From contig NZ_JABEZT010000005.1 of the NCBI RefSeq assembly GCF_013149805.1, positions 86,420-150,419 on the forward strand: DNA of 64,000 bases. The letters run 5' to 3'. Positions within the stretch are counted from its first letter, which is position 1. Each line of letters starts with the position of its first letter. Positions 18,933 to 29,777 of this stretch are shown piece after piece. The notes beneath the pieces were generated by a model. The model did not search any database. It saw only the letters and a program-made list of their open reading frames with translations, and was not told where the DNA came from. Made by a program: the position numbers and the translations under genes. The stretch comes from Isoptericola chiayiensis. GTDB taxonomy: Bacteria > Actinomycetota > Actinomycetes > Actinomycetales > Cellulomonadaceae.

Positions 18933-19975
18933 GAGCGCTCCTTGCGGGTCGTGCGGGCCGTGGTGCCGACGTCGGGCCGGCCGTCCGGTGGCGTGCGCAG
19001 CACCGGGGTGAAGCCGATGCGGGGGCGGATCCGACGGCGGCGCAGCAGCCGGGCGTTCATGCCCGTGCTGCGCAGGCGGGGGTTGACGAACTCGTCGATG
19101 CCGAAGTTGACGAGGGTCAGCGCCATGCCGAGCAGGGCGATGCACAGACCGGCCGGGACGAACCACCACCAGGCGCCCCGCTGCAGCGCGAGGTTGTTCT
19201 GCGCCCAGAACAGGATGGTGCCCCAGTTCCAGTCGGACACGGGCGTGATGCCGATGAACGCCAGGGTCACCTGGGACATGACGGCGAAGGTCACCGTGCC
19301 GACGAACCCGGCGGCGATGATGGCCGTCAGGTTCGGCAGCACCTCGGCGAGCACGAGCCGCCAGGTGCGTTCGCCGTTGGCCCGCGCCGCCTCGACGAAG
19401 TCCCGCTTGCGCAGGGACAGCGTCTGGGCACGCATGACGCGGGCTCCCCACGCCCAGCCGGTGATGCCGATGACCAGGGCGACGGTGACGCCGCCGGCGG
19501 TGGGGAGCTGCCCGGCGATGATGATGATCAGGGGCAGCTGCGGGATGACGAGGAACACGTTCGACAGCGCCGAGAGGGTCTCGTCACCCATGCCGCCGAT
19601 GAACCCGGCGGTCACGCCGACGATCACACCGAGCACCGTGGCCGACACCCCGGCGATCAGCCCGACGACGAGCACCCCGCGGGTGCCCACCACGATCTGG
19701 GAGAGGATGTCGCGGCCGGTGTGGTCGGTGCCGAGCCAGTGCGACCAGGACGGCGGCTGCAGCAGGTCCGCGGAGACCTGGTTCGGGTCGTACGGGGCGA
19801 TCCACGGGCCGACGACGGCCAGGATCCCGAAGAACAGCAGGATGCCGAGACCGGTCAGCGCCTTGCCGTTGCGCAGGAACAGGAACCGCTTGGCCCGGCG
19901 GGGGTCGTCGACGTCGTGCTCGACGGCGCGCTCGGGCGCGGCCTGCTCCTCGGTGAACGTGGTGTCCTGGGCCAT
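18929..19975 (-). CDS. Opp/Dpp-type ABC permease (DppC-like)
   Basis: The 348-aa membrane protein has the OppC N-terminal segment (FLFLRNGKALTGLGILLFFG), LGTDHTGRDILSQIV, the form of the family-wide GTDxxGRD motif, and the EAA loop region FVEAARANGERTWRLVLAEVLPN. About six helices are predicted by eye. The C-terminal 45 residues are basic and cytoplasmic. It pairs with the DppB-like gene 3 bp upstream and overlaps the DppD-like gene by 4 bp. Confidence 0.92.
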   Translation of the reverse strand: MAQDTTFTEEQAAPERAVEHDVDDPRRAKRFLFLRNGKALTGLGILLFFGILAVVGPWIAPYDPNQVSADLLQPPSWSHWLGTDHTGRDILSQIVVGTRGVLVVGLIAGVSATVLGVIVGVTAGFIGGMGDETLSALSNVFLVIPQLPLIIIIAGQLPTAGGVTVALVIGITGWAWGARVMRAQTLSLRKRDFVEAARANGERTWRLVLAEVLPNLTAIIAAGFVGTVTFAVMSQVTLAFIGITPVSDWNWGTILFWAQNNLALQRGAWWWFVPAGLCIALLGMALTLVNFGIDEFVNPRLRSTGMNARLLRRRRIRPRIGFTPVLRTPPDGRPDVGTTARTTRKERS

Positions 19976-19978
19976 GGG

Positions 19979-20955
19979 TCACCCCTCCTGACGGGCGCGC
20001 GGGTCGAGCGCGGCGTAGACGAAGTCGGCGATGATGTTCGCCCCGAGCACGGCGAGCGTGATGACCAGGAAGCAGCCCTGCATCAGGGGGTAGTCCTGGG
20101 TGTTGACGGCCTGGAAGAGGGTGTACCCGATGCCCTGGTAGGAGAAGACCATCTCCATGATGAGGGTGCCGCCGACGACGAACCCGAGGGACAGGGCGAA
20201 GTTGGACACCTGCGGCAGGATCGCGTTGCGGGCGGCGTAGCCGACCATCACGCGGCGCTCCGGCAGCCCCTTGGCGTGCGCCACCGTCACGTAGTCCTCG
20301 GAGGACACGGTCACGAGCATGTTGCGCATGCCGAGGATCCAGCCGGCGATCGAGGACAGCACCACGGTCAGCGCGGGCAGGAACCCGTAGTAGATCACCG
20401 ACCCGACGAACTCCCACGACCAGGTGGGCACCAGGCCGCGGTCGTAGCTGCCCGAGGACGGGAACCAGCCGAGCGTCACCGAGAACACGGTGATGGCGAT
20501 CAGCCCGAGCCAGAAGTAGGGCACCGCCGAGAAGAACGTGGTGATCGGCAGCAGGGCGTCGGCCCAGGTCCCTCGCCGCCACCCGATCGCGACACCGATG
20601 CCGGTGCCGAGGGTGAAGGAGATGATCGTCGCCACCCCGACCAGGCCGATCGTCCACGGCAGGGCCTGCTGGACGATCTCGGACACGGGCGTCGGGAAGA
20701 ACGTGAACGACAGGCCCAGGTCGCCGCGCAGCAGCAGCCCCCAGTAGTCGACGTACTGCTGCCAGACCGAGGCGCCGGTGTCGAGGCCGAACAGCACCCG
20801 GATGGACTCCTCGGCGTTGGAGTCGATCCGGCCCTGCATGCGCCCCATGAGGGCGGTCACCGGGTCGCCGGGCATCAGGCGCGGGATGAGGAAGTTGATG
20901 GTCACCGCCGCCCAGGCGGTGATGAGGTAGAAGATCGTGCGGCGGACGGCGAACC

Positions 20956-20959
<4 letters not shown>
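19979..20959 (-). CDS. Opp/Dpp-type ABC permease (DppB-like)
   Basis: The 326-aa protein starts at a GTG ([20 protein letters not shown]) that overlaps the stop of the upstream ATPase gene by 4 bp (GTGA). [18 protein letters not shown] is the OppB motif after the first helix, and [23 protein letters not shown] is the EAA loop. The family length fits. An in-frame extension upstream would lie in the ATPase gene and is basic low-complexity sequence, so it is rejected. Confidence 0.92.
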
Positions 20960-22044
<1,085 letters not shown>

Positions 22045-22070
22045 GCGTTCACCTGGGGGGTCGGAGGGAC

Positions 22071-22105
22071 GGCGCGACCGGCGGAGCTGCTCCGCCGGTC
22101 GCGCC
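22071..22105. promoter_or_regulatory. 15-bp perfect hairpin after the Opp-type binding-protein gene
   Basis: Arms 22071-22085 and 22091-22105 pair perfectly around a 5-nt loop, 10 bp past the binding-protein stop. It sits in the same place as the hairpin after the galactan binding-protein gene (13027-13062). Partial termination or 3' stabilisation of the binding-protein mRNA is the likely role. Confidence 0.65.
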
Positions 22106-22115
22106 GCGTGCTGCG

Positions 22116-23813
22116 TCAGTCCGCGGCCGGCTCGAGGTTGAGCAGGATCTGCAGCGCCTGCGACCCGGTCGGCTGCGGCTGGTTGTACGGGTCCTCCTCG
22201 GAGGGCCAGCCGGTGTAGTTGAGGCTGGAGTACTGCGCCGTGGCGGGTCGTGCCCAGATCGCGATGGCGGGCACGTCCTCGACGAAGTGCTGCTGGATCG
22301 TGGCCAGCGCCTCGGTGCGCTCGGCGTCGTCCGTGGTCGAGGCGTAGGTGGCCAGCGCCTCGGTGACCTCCTCGTCCTGGTAGCGGCCGAAGTTCCACGT
22401 CGCCGGCTCCCCGAGCGGTGCGTACTGGGCCCCGTCCATGATGTTGGAGTACAGGTCCCAGGGGGTGGCGCCGCCGTCGGTCCAGTGCAGCGTGGCGTCG
22501 AAGTTGCCCGGCGGGATGATGTCGGCGAACCAGCCGTCCGCGTTGGCGGGCTGGACGGTGGCCTCGGCGCCGAGCTCGGCCGCGGCGTTCTTGATGAGGT
22601 CGAGGGCCGTGAGGTAGTCGTTCCAGCCGGCCGGGTTGGTCAGCTCGAACGTGACGGGCTCGCCGTCGGGGTCGACGAGCGACTCGCCCACGCCCGTGTA
22701 CCCCGCGTCGGTGAGGACCTGCTTGGCTCCCTCGACGTCCGCGGCGAGCTCCTCCCCGGCGAACGCGTCGGAGAGGAACTCGTCGCCGGCGGGCAGCGGC
22801 AGGCCGGTGACGCTGGTGATGGGCGGGTTGACGCCGGAGGTCGCGACGTCGGTGATCGACCGGCGGTCGAGCGCCATGTTGAGCGCCCGGCGGAAGGCGA
22901 CGTCGTCGAACGGCTTCTCCTCGTTGTTGAGGAACAGGGCGTCGATGCCGAGCCCGGCGGCCGCGTACTGGTGGTAGTGCTCCGGGTCGGCGGCGATGTA
23001 GACGTTCTCGTAGTCCGCGATGAACGTCCAGCCCCACTGCGCCTCACCGGTGGTGAGCGCCGTGGTCAGGGCGTTGTTGTCGTTGTAGGACGAGTAGCGG
23101 ATCTCCGGCACGGACAGGTCGCCGCCCCAGTAGTCGTCCCGCGCGACGACGGTCGCGGCCTGCGGCGTCCAGGACTCGAGCGTGTAGGGGCCCGTGCCGA
23201 CCGGTTCGGTGTTCGTGAAGGTGGTGGGGTCCTCGACGCCGGCCCACAGGTGCTCGGGCACGATCAGCATGTCGGCGAGCTTCGCGGTGTTGACGTACTG
23301 CGGCGCCCCGAACGTCACGGTGACGGTGGTGCCGTCGGACTCGACGGACTCGATCGGCAGGGCGGAGGTGTTCAGCCCCTCGTGGTCCTGGCGGAGCTGG
23401 ATCGAGAAGGCGACGTCCTCGGCGTCGAACGCCTCGCCGTCGGACCAGGTGACGCCCTCGCGCGGGGTGATGACGGCCTGGGTGTAGTCCTCGCTCCACT
23501 CGATGGAGTCGGCGAGCCAGGGCTGCGGGTCCTCGGCGGGCTTGGCGTCGTTGACCATCATCAGCGGCTCGTAGATGACGAACGCGTAGCCGAGCGACAG
23601 GGCTGCCGATCCGGTCGCGAACGGCGACTGGTTCTCCGTCTGGGTGCCGTTGGGCATCCCGACGGTGAGGACCTCGCCGGTGGCGGCGGCCTCGGTCTGC
23701 CCCTCGGTCGTGTCGGTGCTGGTGTCGGTGTCGCCACCGCCGCCGCACGCCGTCGCCAGCATCGCGACGACGGCGGCTCCGGCGAACGTGGCGGAGAGCT
23801 TGCGGATTCTCAC
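22116..23813 (-). CDS. Opp/Dpp-type substrate-binding lipoprotein
   Basis: The 565-aa binding protein (SBP family 5) starts at GTG 23813 ([16 protein letters not shown]), 7 nt after a strong AAGGAG. An upstream ATG at 23840 is in frame but has a weaker site. Lipobox LATACG gives membrane anchoring. Family motifs include [18 protein letters not shown]-like [14 protein letters not shown], and the late [13 protein letters not shown]. Although annotated as peptide-binding by family, the operon begins with a beta-glucosidase, so a beta-glucan or xylo-oligosaccharide ligand is more likely. This is inference from context. Confidence 0.9.
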   Translation of the reverse strand: MRIRKLSATFAGAAVVAMLATACGGGGDTDTSTDTTEGQTEAAATGEVLTVGMPNGTQTENQSPFATGSAALSLGYAFVIYEPLMMVNDAKPAEDPQPWLADSIEWSEDYTQAVITPREGVTWSDGEAFDAEDVAFSIQLRQDHEGLNTSALPIESVESDGTTVTVTFGAPQYVNTAKLADMLIVPEHLWAGVEDPTTFTNTEPVGTGPYTLESWTPQAATVVARDDYWGGDLSVPEIRYSSYNDNNALTTALTTGEAQWGWTFIADYENVYIAADPEHYHQYAAAGLGIDALFLNNEEKPFDDVAFRRALNMALDRRSITDVATSGVNPPITSVTGLPLPAGDEFLSDAFAGEELAADVEGAKQVLTDAGYTGVGESLVDPDGEPVTFELTNPAGWNDYLTALDLIKNAAAELGAEATVQPANADGWFADIIPPGNFDATLHWTDGGATPWDLYSNIMDGAQYAPLGEPATWNFGRYQDEEVTEALATYASTTDDAERTEALATIQQHFVEDVPAIAIWARPATAQYSSLNYTGWPSEEDPYNQPQPTGSQALQILLNLEPAAD

Positions 23814-23863
23814 GGTGTGCCTCCTTGCACGGGTACTCATGGGAGCGGTTCCTTCGGGTGGTG

Positions 23864-26461
23864 TCAACGCCCGGCGGGGGTGCCGGACGTGACGTGGACG
23901 GGGATCTCGTGGCGCAGGTCCTGCACGGACCGCCCGACGCGCAGGCGGTAGGTGCCGCCGGGGGTGGCCCAGCCGTCGGGGCCCCAGGACCGGAACGTCC
24001 GGGCGGGCACCTCGACGACGGCGACGGCGGTGGCGCCGGGTCCGGCGTCGACGACGGCGAACCCGGCGAGCCAGCGGACCGGACGGTCGGGGTCGACGTC
24101 GGTCGTCCCGGGCGGCGGCTCGACGTAGACCTGCACGACCTCGCGGCCGGGACGGGTGCCGGTGTTGCGCAGGCGCACGTGGACGCGCAGCCCGGGCTCG
24201 CCGTCGTCGGGGACGGCCGCGGGCGCGACCAGGGCCGCCTCCTCGTAGTCCCACGTGGTCCAGCCCAGACCGTGGCCGAACGGTGCCGCCGGTGCCGGGC
24301 CGGCGCTCTCGCCGGTGCCGTCGTGGGCGGCACGCCGGCGTTCCCAGGCCCGGTAGCCCACGTCGAGCTGCTCGGCGTAGTCGACGACGCCGTCGACGGG
24401 CACGGCGTGCGGCACGGGGACGTCCTCGCCGCGGGCCGGCAACGTCCAGGGCAGGCGCCCGGACGGTTCGGTGACGCCGGTGAGCACGTCGGCGAGCGCC
24501 GCGCCGGCCTCCTGCCCGGCGAGCCAGCCCCACAGCACGGTGGGCACCTGGTCGAGCCACGGCAGCAGCACGGGGGCGCCGGCGTTGACGACGACGACGG
24601 TGCGCGGGTTGGCGGCGACGACGCGGCGGACGAGCTCGTCCTGGTTGCCGGGCAGGGCCAGGTCGGTGCGGTCGAACCCCTCGGACTCGACCTCGTGCGT
24701 GGTGCCGACGACGACGACGGCGACGTCGGCGGCGCGTGCCGCCTGCTCGGCGGCGACGAGCTCGTCCTCGGCGGACGGGCCGGGTCGGCGGTGCACGAGC
24801 TGGGCGCGCACGAACCGGTCGTAGCCGACGGGGTGGACCACCTGCAGCTCGGCGACGAGCTCGGCCGTCGGCCCCTCGACGGCGGCGGTGACGGCGACGG
24901 GGTGGTTGTGCTGGGAGGCGAGGATGACGTCCTCGGTGGCGACGACGTCGCTCGCCGAGATCTCGGCGCCGTCGAGGACGACGCGGTGCACCCCCACGGT
25001 GCCGACGCCGATCTCGTGCCGGCCCGGTTCGGGTGTGGCGATCCGCGTGGTCAGGCGCACGGTGGCGTCGTCGGGGCCGAGGTCGGTGAGCCACCCGTCC
25101 CAGGCGGCCCGGGTCTCGCGACGCCGGACCGCACCGGCGGCGTCGAGCACCTCAATGCGCACGCCGGCGTCGCCCGGGGGGTCCGTGCACCGGGCCGGGT
25201 CGAGGGCGGGCGGGTTGCGCAGCGCGCGCGAACCGGCGACCGTCTCGACACGGGAGCCGTGGGGCAGGGCCGCGGCCAGCGCCTCGGCCGGGTAGGAGAG
25301 CCGGTCGGGCACGACGAACGAGGACCCGCCGCCCTGGAAGAAGGGGTCGACGGCCGCGGCACCGAGGAGGGCGACGCGCAGGGGCTCGCGGGTCTCGGCA
25401 CCGGGCAGCGGCAGCAGGCCGGCGGTGTCCCGCAGGACGACGGCGGAGCGGGCGGCGAGCTCGCGCAGGAACGTCTCGCGCGCCTCCGGCACGGCGAACG
25501 GGCTGCCGACCGCCGGCGCGGCGGGGGTGGCGGCGTCGGCCGGGGTGGCGGCGTCGGTGCCGGGCAGCGCGAGGCGGCCGACGCGGTGGGCGAGCCGGAG
25601 CAGGCGGCGCACCTTGTCGTCGAGCTCGGTCTCCGTGACGTCACCGGCGGCGAGCGCGGCGGCGAGCCCGTCGCCCCAGGCGCCGTCGGGTCCGGGCATC
25701 TGCAGGTCGAGGCCGCCGCGCACGGCGGGTGCGACGGAGCGGGTGGCCACCCAGTCGGACACGACGAGCCCGTCGAACCCCCACTCGTCCTTGAGGACGC
25801 CGGTCAGCAGCGGCCGGTGCTCCAGGGCGGGCGCGGCGGTGGTGCCGTCGTCGACGCCGCTGTAGGCGCCCATCACGCTCCAGGCGCCGGCCTCGACCAG
25901 CCGCTCGAACGGGGCGAGGTAGAGCTCGCGCAGCGTGCGCGGGTCGACGCGGGCGAGGTAGCGGGTGCGGTCGGTCTCCGAGTCGTTGGCGACGTAGTGC
26001 TTGACGCACATGGCGACGCCGTCGTCCTGGGCGGCGGTGACGACGCCGACGGCGACCTGCGCGGTGAGGTGCGGGTCCTCGCTGTAGCACTCGAAGTGCC
26101 GGCCGCCGACGGGGGTGCGCTGCAGGTTGACCTGGGGGGCGAGCACCATGTGCACGCCGTGGCGGCGCGCCTCGGCGGCGAACAGCCGGCCGACCTGCCG
26201 TGCGACGTCGACGTCCCAGGTGGCGGCCAGCGCGGACGGTGCGGGCAGCATCGCCGAGGGGGCGTCGTCGTACGGCGAGCGGACCCCGACGGGTCCGTCG
26301 GACATGACGACGGACTCGAGCCCGATCCGCGGCACGGCCCGGGTGCGCCACATGTCGGCACCGACGACGAGCGAGCACTTCTCGGCGGGCGAGAGTCGGG
26401 CGAGGAGGTCGTCGAGGGCCTCCTCGACGGCGGTGCTCGCGGTAGCGGTCTGCAGTGACAC
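23864..26461 (-). CDS. Cytoplasmic GH3 beta-glucosidase-type glycosidase with PA14-like insert
   Basis: The 865-aa protein starts at GTG 26461 with AGGAG 6 nt upstream. The GH3 barrel holds KHYVANDSETDR (KH 154-155) and GFDGLVVSDW with nucleophile Asp236. Between the barrel and the rest of the alpha/beta sandwich is a beta-rich insert of about 150 residues (about 450-600) resembling the PA14 domain found in many GH3 enzymes. VVVVGTTHEVESEGFDR and a C-terminal FnIII-like domain follow. There is no signal peptide. As first gene of the importer operon it should hydrolyse imported beta-linked oligosaccharides; the exact linkage is unknown. Confidence 0.92.
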   Translation of the reverse strand: MSLQTATASTAVEEALDDLLARLSPAEKCSLVVGADMWRTRAVPRIGLESVVMSDGPVGVRSPYDDAPSAMLPAPSALAATWDVDVARQVGRLFAAEARRHGVHMVLAPQVNLQRTPVGGRHFECYSEDPHLTAQVAVGVVTAAQDDGVAMCVKHYVANDSETDRTRYLARVDPRTLRELYLAPFERLVEAGAWSVMGAYSGVDDGTTAAPALEHRPLLTGVLKDEWGFDGLVVSDWVATRSVAPAVRGGLDLQMPGPDGAWGDGLAAALAAGDVTETELDDKVRRLLRLAHRVGRLALPGTDAATPADAATPAAPAVGSPFAVPEARETFLRELAARSAVVLRDTAGLLPLPGAETREPLRVALLGAAAVDPFFQGGGSSFVVPDRLSYPAEALAAALPHGSRVETVAGSRALRNPPALDPARCTDPPGDAGVRIEVLDAAGAVRRRETRAAWDGWLTDLGPDDATVRLTTRIATPEPGRHEIGVGTVGVHRVVLDGAEISASDVVATEDVILASQHNHPVAVTAAVEGPTAELVAELQVVHPVGYDRFVRAQLVHRRPGPSAEDELVAAEQAARAADVAVVVVGTTHEVESEGFDRTDLALPGNQDELVRRVVAANPRTVVVVNAGAPVLLPWLDQVPTVLWGWLAGQEAGAALADVLTGVTEPSGRLPWTLPARGEDVPVPHAVPVDGVVDYAEQLDVGYRAWERRRAAHDGTGESAGPAPAAPFGHGLGWTTWDYEEAALVAPAAVPDDGEPGLRVHVRLRNTGTRPGREVVQVYVEPPPGTTDVDPDRPVRWLAGFAVVDAGPGATAVAVVEVPARTFRSWGPDGWATPGGTYRLRVGRSVQDLRHEIPVHVTSGTPAGR

Positions 26462-26509
26462 GCGGTTCTCCTGTCTGGCGCGGCTGTGCGTCGGGTCACA
26501 GTAGATCAC

Positions 26510-26531
26510 ACTTACTGACTTGTCAGTAAGT
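26510..26531. promoter_or_regulatory. TetR-type palindromic operator between GH3 and tetR genes
   Basis: ACTTACTGAC-TT-GTCAGTAAGT is a perfect 10-bp inverted repeat with a 2-bp centre, midway in the 96-bp divergent gap. Form and position fit a TetR-family operator that controls both the GH3/importer operon and the regulator gene itself. Confidence 0.75.
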
Positions 26532-26557
26532 AGCCCGGATCACAGTATGGTGACGAC

Positions 26558-27202
26558 ATGACGAACGCCCCGCACCCCGTCCGGGCCCGCCGAGTGCCCC
26601 GCGCCGAACGACGCGAGGAGATCGTCGCCGCCGCCGCCCGCGTCTTCGGCTCCAAGGGCTACCGCGCCGGATCCCTGGCCGAGGTCGCCGAGCAGGTCGG
26701 CATCACCCACGCCGGCGTCCTGCACCACTTCGGCAGCAAGGACAAGCTCCTGTGGGAGGTGCTCGACTACCGCGACCGCGTCGACGTCGAGCACCTCGAG
26801 GGCCAGCACATCCCGGGCGGCGCCGACCTCTTCCGCCACCTGGTCAGGACCGCGCGGCTCAACGCCGACCGGCGCGGCATCGTCCAGGCCTACACCGTCC
26901 TGACCGGCGAGGCGGTCACCGACGGCCACCCCGCCGCCGAACGGGCCCGGCGCCGGTTCGAGGTGCTGCGCGGCGACATCTCCGCCGCGATCCTCGCCAT
27001 CGCCGCCGACCAGGACGTCGAGGTCACCCGCGCCGACGCGGACCAGGCCGCCAGCGCCGTCATCGGCGTCATGGACGGTCTGCAGACCCAGTGGCTGCTC
27101 GAGCCCGACGTCGTCGACCTGCCCGCGGCGACCCGGTCCGCCATCCTGGCGATCCTGGCCACCGTGCTCGGCGGCCCCGACCACCTGCCCGGAGATCTCT
27201 GA
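26558..27202 (+). CDS. TetR-family regulator
   Basis: The 214-aa protein has the TetR helix-turn-helix at the N-terminus (AERREEIVAAAARVFGSKGYRAGSLAEVAEQVGITHAGVLHHFGSKDKL, about residues 15-63) and an all-helical ligand domain. It is divergent from the GH3/importer operon across the perfect palindrome at 26510, so local repression with a sugar-derived inducer is a reasonable inference. The serine hydrolase gene follows 13 bp downstream. Confidence 0.9.
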   Translation: MTNAPHPVRARRVPRAERREEIVAAAARVFGSKGYRAGSLAEVAEQVGITHAGVLHHFGSKDKLLWEVLDYRDRVDVEHLEGQHIPGGADLFRHLVRTARLNADRRGIVQAYTVLTGEAVTDGHPAAERARRRFEVLRGDISAAILAIAADQDVEVTRADADQAASAVIGVMDGLQTQWLLEPDVVDLPAATRSAILAILATVLGGPDHLPGDL

Positions 27203-27215
27203 GGACACTCCGACC

Positions 27216-28235
27216 ATGACCGACGTCCCCGCCCTGCTCGCCGACACCGCCCGCCGCTGGGGCCGACGTCGTGCCGGGATCGCGCTCGGGTACCTCGCGC
27301 CGGACGGCGCCGTCACCACCCACGGCGTCGGGCACCGGAGCCTGCTCGACGGCCCGGCCCCCGACGCCCGCACCCGCTTCGAGATCGGGTCGATCACCAA
27401 GACGTTCACGGCCCTGGCGCTCGCGCGAGCCGTCGTCGCGGGAGAGCTCCGGCTCGACACCCCCGTCGGCGAGCTCGTCCCGGAGGTCGCCGGCCTGGGC
27501 CGCGACGGCACGCCGGTCACCCTGGAGCATCTCGCCACCCACACCTCGGGACTGCCCCGCGTCCACATCTCCGGGACGGTCGGCACCCTCGAGATGCTGC
27601 GCGGCATCGACCCGTACCGGAACGACACCGAGCAGGTGCTGCTGACCCGCATCGCCGCCGGCCGCCTGAAGCGCACCCCCGGCACCGGCCGGCCCGCCTA
27701 CTCCAACAGCGGGTTCGGGCTGCTCGGCATCGCCCTGGCCCGCCACGCCGGCACCACCTGGGCCGAGCTGGTCCGGTCCCGGGTGACGGCACCGCTCGGG
27801 CTGGGCGACACCGGCACCCGCGCCGGGGCGACGCCCGAGCAGGCCGCACGCACCGCCGTCGGACACTTCCGCCGACGCAGCGAGGCACCCGCGTGGAACC
27901 TCGACGCCCTGCCCGGCGCCGGCGCCCTGCTGTCCACCGTCACCGACCAGCTCGCCTGGGCGCGGGCGCACCTCGACCCGCCCGACCAGCTCGGTGCCGC
28001 GGTCCGCCTGGCGCTCGCCCAGCACGCCCCGCACGTCGGGCTCGCATGGCAGCGCACGTTCACCGACGGCGAGCGCCCGCGCGGCGACCGCATGATCTGG
28101 CACTCCGGCGGCACCGGCGGGTACCGGTCCGTGCTGTGCCTGCGGCCCGACGTCGGGGACGCCGTCGTCGTGCTGACGAACCACGGCCGCGGCGTCGCCC
28201 TCGCCGGGATGCGGGTGCTCGCGAAGATCCGCTGA
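27216..28235 (+). CDS. Beta-lactamase-fold serine hydrolase
   Basis: The 339-aa protein belongs to the class C beta-lactamase/DD-peptidase-like group: SITK (SxxK nucleophile motif) in FEIGSITKTFTALAL, YSN (YxN) in PAYSNSGFGLLG, and HSGGTGG as the KTG-equivalent. There is no signal peptide, which argues against antibiotic defence in the periplasm and for an intracellular esterase or peptidase. It is likely co-transcribed with the tetR gene 13 bp upstream. Confidence 0.85.
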   Translation: MTDVPALLADTARRWGRRRAGIALGYLAPDGAVTTHGVGHRSLLDGPAPDARTRFEIGSITKTFTALALARAVVAGELRLDTPVGELVPEVAGLGRDGTPVTLEHLATHTSGLPRVHISGTVGTLEMLRGIDPYRNDTEQVLLTRIAAGRLKRTPGTGRPAYSNSGFGLLGIALARHAGTTWAELVRSRVTAPLGLGDTGTRAGATPEQAARTAVGHFRRRSEAPAWNLDALPGAGALLSTVTDQLAWARAHLDPPDQLGAAVRLALAQHAPHVGLAWQRTFTDGERPRGDRMIWHSGGTGGYRSVLCLRPDVGDAVVVLTNHGRGVALAGMRVLAKIR

Positions 28236-28274
28236 CGTGCGGCGCGGCGTTGCGCAGGACGCCCCGCGGCGCCG

Positions 28275-29720
28275 GTGCCACACTCGTGGTTCGTGGCATC
28301 GTCACCCTCCGATCCGCCCCGCGGGCCGCAGCGGTCCGGGCACAACCCGGCGGCCCGCCCCCGGCGCCCCGCCCAGGTCGTGGCCTCCGGGTTCCTCGTC
28401 GCGATCGCCACCGGCACCGCGCTGCTGCTGCTGCCGGTCTCGACCACCGGGCAGCGAGCGTCGTTCGTCGAGGCGCTGTTCACCGCGACGTCGGCGGCGT
28501 GCGTCACCGGGCTCGTCGTGGTGGACACCGCCACCTTCTGGAGCCCGTTCGGCCAGGCCGTGATCCTCGCGCTCATCCAGATCGGCGGGTTCGGCGTCAT
28601 GACCGTCGCCTCCCTGCTCGGCCTGGTCCTGACCCGGCGGCTGGGCCTGCGCTCCCGGCTCGTCGCCGCCGAGTCGACGCACACGGTCGGCCTCGGCGAC
28701 GTCCGCCGCGTCCTGCTCGGGGCGCTGGTGTTCACCGTCGTCGCCGAACTCCTCCTCGCCGTCGTGCTCACCGCCCGGTTCGTGGTGGGCTACGGCGCGA
28801 CCCTCGGGGAGGCGGCCTGGTCCGGCGCCTTCCACAGCCTGTCCGCGTTCAACAACGCCGGCTTCTCCCTCTACCCGGACTCCCTGATGCGGTTCGTCAC
28901 CGACCCGTGGGTGTGCCTGCCGATCTGCGCCGCCGTCGTCGTGGGCGGCATCGGCTTCCCCGTGCTGCTCGAGCTGACCAAGCTGGCCCGGCAGAAGCGC
29001 CTGGCCGGCCACCGGCCCGCGCTGCTCGTGTGGGCCCGGTGGAGCGTCCACGCCCGGCTGACCCTCATCACCACCGGGGTGCTCCTCGTGGTCGGCACCC
29101 TGGTGTTCCTCACCGTCGAGTGGGCCAACCCGCGCACCTTCGGCCCGCTCGACGTGCCCGGCAAGATGCTCGCGGCGTTCACCCAGTCCGTCATGCCCCG
29201 CACCGCCGGCTTCAACTCGGTGGACACCTCCGCGCTCAACCACGGCACGTGGTTCTTCACCGACGTCCTGATGTTCATCGGGGGCGGCACGGCAGGGACG
29301 GCGGGCGGCATCAAGGTCGGCACGTTCGCCCTGCTGGCGTTCATCATCTGGTCCGAGCTGCGCGGCGACGCGGACGTGACCGTGTTCGACCGTCGGGTCC
29401 GCGTGGGCAGCCTGCGCAGCGCCCTGACCGTCGCGCTGCTGGCCATCGCCCTGGTGGCCGCCGCGACCTTCGCGATCGCCGTCTCCACCTCCCCCGACCG
29501 CCTCCCCCTCGACCGGGTCCTGTTCGAGGTGGTGTCGGCCTTCACCACGACCGGGCTGTCGACGGGGATCACCACGAGCCTGGAGCCCTGGCACCAGTGC
29601 CTGCTCGCCGCCCTGATGTTCCTCGGGCGGCTCGGCCCGATCACCCTGGCGACCGGCCTGGCGCTGCGCAGCCGCCAACGCGTCTACCGGCGGCCCGAGA
29701 CCGCCGTCCTGGTGGGCTGA
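28275..29720 (+). CDS. TrkH/KtrB-family potassium transporter membrane subunit
   Basis: The 481-aa protein has the four M1-P-M2 repeats of the family with visible filter segments: SAACVTGLVVVD, SAFNNAGFSLY, MPRTAGFNSVDT and SAFTTTGLSTGI. Each holds the Gly that lines the potassium path. GGGTAGTAGGIKVGT is another family signature. It would need a TrkA/KtrA regulatory subunit, which is not in the window. The start is uncertain: GTG 28275 or GTG 28293, neither with a clear ribosome site. Confidence 0.92.
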   Translation: MPHSWFVASSPSDPPRGPQRSGHNPAARPRRPAQVVASGFLVAIATGTALLLLPVSTTGQRASFVEALFTATSAACVTGLVVVDTATFWSPFGQAVILALIQIGGFGVMTVASLLGLVLTRRLGLRSRLVAAESTHTVGLGDVRRVLLGALVFTVVAELLLAVVLTARFVVGYGATLGEAAWSGAFHSLSAFNNAGFSLYPDSLMRFVTDPWVCLPICAAVVVGGIGFPVLLELTKLARQKRLAGHRPALLVWARWSVHARLTLITTGVLLVVGTLVFLTVEWANPRTFGPLDVPGKMLAAFTQSVMPRTAGFNSVDTSALNHGTWFFTDVLMFIGGGTAGTAGGIKVGTFALLAFIIWSELRGDADVTVFDRRVRVGSLRSALTVALLAIALVAAATFAIAVSTSPDRLPLDRVLFEVVSAFTTTGLSTGITTSLEPWHQCLLAALMFLGRLGPITLATGLALRSRQRVYRRPETAVLVG

Positions 29721-29777
29721 GGCGACCGACGCCGGTGCGCGGCTCCGTGGCGGTGCGGCAGAACGGCGGCGACGGCG